A DNA stretch of 7,603 nt. It comes from an uncultured Clostridium sp. Its GTDB lineage: Bacteria; Bacillota; Clostridia; TANB77; CAG-508. Below the pieces are notes generated by a model. It was given only the letters and a program-made list of their open reading frames with translations, was not told the DNA's origin and searched no databases. Positions 6,908 through 7,603 of the stretch are shown here, piece after piece. The position numbers and the translations under genes are program-made. The stretch covers positions 1-7,603 of the forward strand of contig USMK01000040.1 in assembly GCA_900555835.1 (NCBI GenBank), read 5' to 3'. The first letter of the stretch is position 1, and each line of letters starts with the position of its first letter.

Positions 6908-6977
6908 AACAGTACCTCCTCTTATGTTTTACTCTAATATATGCTTATGAACCAGCTATTATTACGAGATTTAGCAC
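6908..6977 (-). promoter_or_regulatory. Upstream region of the M23/M50 pair, no clear promoter
   Basis: It must hold the promoter of the M23 gene, because a strong terminator lies just upstream. A TATATT at 6941-6936 could be a -10 but lacks a matching -35. No clear sigma-E-type pair was found. The ribosome site AGGAGG is at 6920-6915. Confidence 0.3.
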
Positions 6978-7009
6978 AAAAAACAGACAGTCAATAAAAG
7001 ACTGTCTGT
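6978..7009 (-). terminator. Terminator of the FGE-fold gene
   Basis: A 10-bp perfect stem (6983-6992 with 7000-7009) has a 7-nt loop and is followed on the minus strand by six U. It lies 54 bases beyond the stop codon of the FGE-fold gene and ahead of the M23 gene, separating the two transcription units. Confidence 0.9.
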
Positions 7010-7062
7010 GATATAAAACTTACCAAGCATCTGTTCTGGTTCATCGCTACCAGAGTACAGTG

Positions 7063-7603
7063 CTACAAGTAAAAGCTTGGACGGAAACCAATGACGTAGA
7101 TGATGATGGTATCTCCCACATCCCTGCTGTCACGACGAGCTGCCGGAAAATCGTCTCCATTGCAGGCGTAATAGCCACAACGAACAGCACGATAATAGGT
7201 AATTGTTGACCATTTTTCTTGTGTCCATTCCCATACGTTACCAGCTAGGTCGTAAATATTGTTTGCTTTCCAATATTCACTTGTTCCGGTGGTTTGTAGT
7301 GAACCACTATTTGTAACTGCATTTCCAGTAGAGTTGGAGTAGTTCCCCCAACTACAAGAGTTGGTTTGCAAATCGCCTAGTTCCATTGTTTTTGTTTGTC
7401 CACTTGTAGAAGAAGAAATAACTGCATTCCCCTTTAACCAGTTTAGTATACTATCCCATTCTATTCCATACATTAAGTGTGAGTGCAATGCAGAATTGTA
7501 ATTAGCTGATTTTGTTATTGCATCTGTTTGTAATATCCTAGTCCAAGTTGTTGCTCCTCTTTTACTTTGTGCTTTGCTTGAATCACTATTAGCACTAGCC
7601 TCG
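7063..7603 (-). CDS. FGE-sulfatase/SUMF1-fold protein, 5' end cut by window edge; candidate hypervariable protein
   Basis: The reading frame enters from the right edge: 38 codons upstream of the TTG at 7488 are open and fit the same protein, so that TTG is an internal Leu. The visible 179 residues show the C-terminal FGE/C-type-lectin-like fold: HLMYGIEWDSILNWL, SWGNY, NNIYDLAGNVWEWTQE, RAVRCGYY and the ending IGFRPSFYL. The two catalytic cysteines of true formylglycine-generating enzymes are not both present: one Cys falls near the first site and Phe near the second. A binding or display role is more likely than catalysis. Related proteins in gut Clostridia, as I recall them, include targets of diversity-generating retroelements. 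The last ~45 codons differ sharply in base composition. N-terminus, promoter and any signal peptide are outside the window. A terminator follows. Confidence 0.85.
   Translation of the reverse strand, partial: EASANSDSSKAQSKRGATTWTRILQTDAITKSANYNSALHSHLMYGIEWDSILNWLKGNAVISSSTSGQTKTMELGDLQTNSCSWGNYSNSTGNAVTNSGSLQTTGTSEYWKANNIYDLAGNVWEWTQEKWSTITYYRAVRCGYYACNGDDFPAARRDSRDVGDTIIIYVIGFRPSFYL
7066..7200 (-). other. Candidate diversity-generating retroelement variable region
   Basis: These 45 codons have about 50% GC, against 37-40% just upstream in the same gene and about 30% in the window. Between 7093 and 7170, 12 codons end in C (GTC, TAC, three ATC, ACC, AGC, two GAC, TGC, GCC, TAC) against 8 ending in T; in rpsR about a quarter of such codons end in C. 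AAC codons in a template, mutated at A, would give exactly NNC. The block ends at the conserved GFRP motif and the stop codon, where variable regions of this fold normally lie. No template repeat or reverse transcriptase is in the window, so this is inference. Confidence 0.5.

Noticed and set aside
6041..6937. Plus-strand frames opposite the M23 gene
   Set aside because: Shadows of the minus-strand gene, with no recognisable protein features.
6947..7044. 9-bp inverted copies of ATGAACCAG around the terminator
   Set aside because: Short, about 80 bases apart, and not linked to any boundary; chance is a sufficient explanation.
7063..7488. A complete 141-residue gene starting at 7488
   Set aside because: The supposed start is a TTG, and the same frame is open for 38 more codons to the window edge with family-like sequence, so it is an internal Leu of a longer gene.
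7063..7603. An active formylglycine-generating enzyme (sulfatase maturation)
   Set aside because: The paired catalytic cysteines are not preserved and no sulfatase is nearby; only the fold is supported.

Overview
This window looks like an AT-rich chromosome segment from an anaerobic, fermentative and probably spore-forming member of the Clostridia (Bacillota). The evidence is low GC, A/T-ending codons, strong AGGAGG-type ribosome binding sites, a rubredoxin-fused [FeFe] hydrogenase, a SpoIVFA/SpoIVFB-like pair and the rpsF-ssb-rpsR operon. All but one of the genes lie on the minus strand. No species can be named from the sequence alone.

Layout from low to high coordinates. (1) 1-1454 holds an [FeFe] hydrogenase whose 3' end runs off the window; its last codons lie inside a short palindromic GGGGAC-flanked repeat. 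(2) 1513-1551 is the terminator of the next gene upstream, and the hydrogenase promoter overlaps it. (3) 1565-3755 is a response regulator/sensor kinase pair. (4) 3756-3909 is a divergent promoter region; the -35 boxes of the two-component system and of an unknown 74-residue plus-strand gene (3910-4134) overlap there. (5) 4143-4186 is a terminator shared by converging genes. (6) 4187-5243 is the rpsR, ssb, rpsF operon, with a promoter and a hairpin-bearing leader up to 5363. (7) 5360-6907 is an M50 intramembrane protease and an M23/LytM protein, matching SpoIVFB and SpoIVFA. The M23 frame is broken by one extra base near 6091. (8) 6978-7009 is a terminator. (9) 7063-7603 is the C-terminal part of a formylglycine-generating-enzyme-fold (SUMF1/C-type-lectin-like) protein that enters from the right edge.

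The most notable signal is in that last gene. Its final ~45 codons have about 50% GC in a region otherwise near 30%, and they carry a cluster of NNC codons (three consecutive ATC, then TAC and GTC; also ACC, AGC, GAC, TGC, GCC). They sit between conserved FGE-fold motifs. This is the pattern expected of a diversity-generating retroelement variable region, where AAC codons of a template repeat are mutated at adenines. No reverse transcriptase or template repeat is in the window, so any such retroelement would act from elsewhere.

Functionally the window mixes core translation and replication genes, a sporulation-type proteolysis module, a sensory system, hydrogen metabolism and one candidate hypervariable protein.
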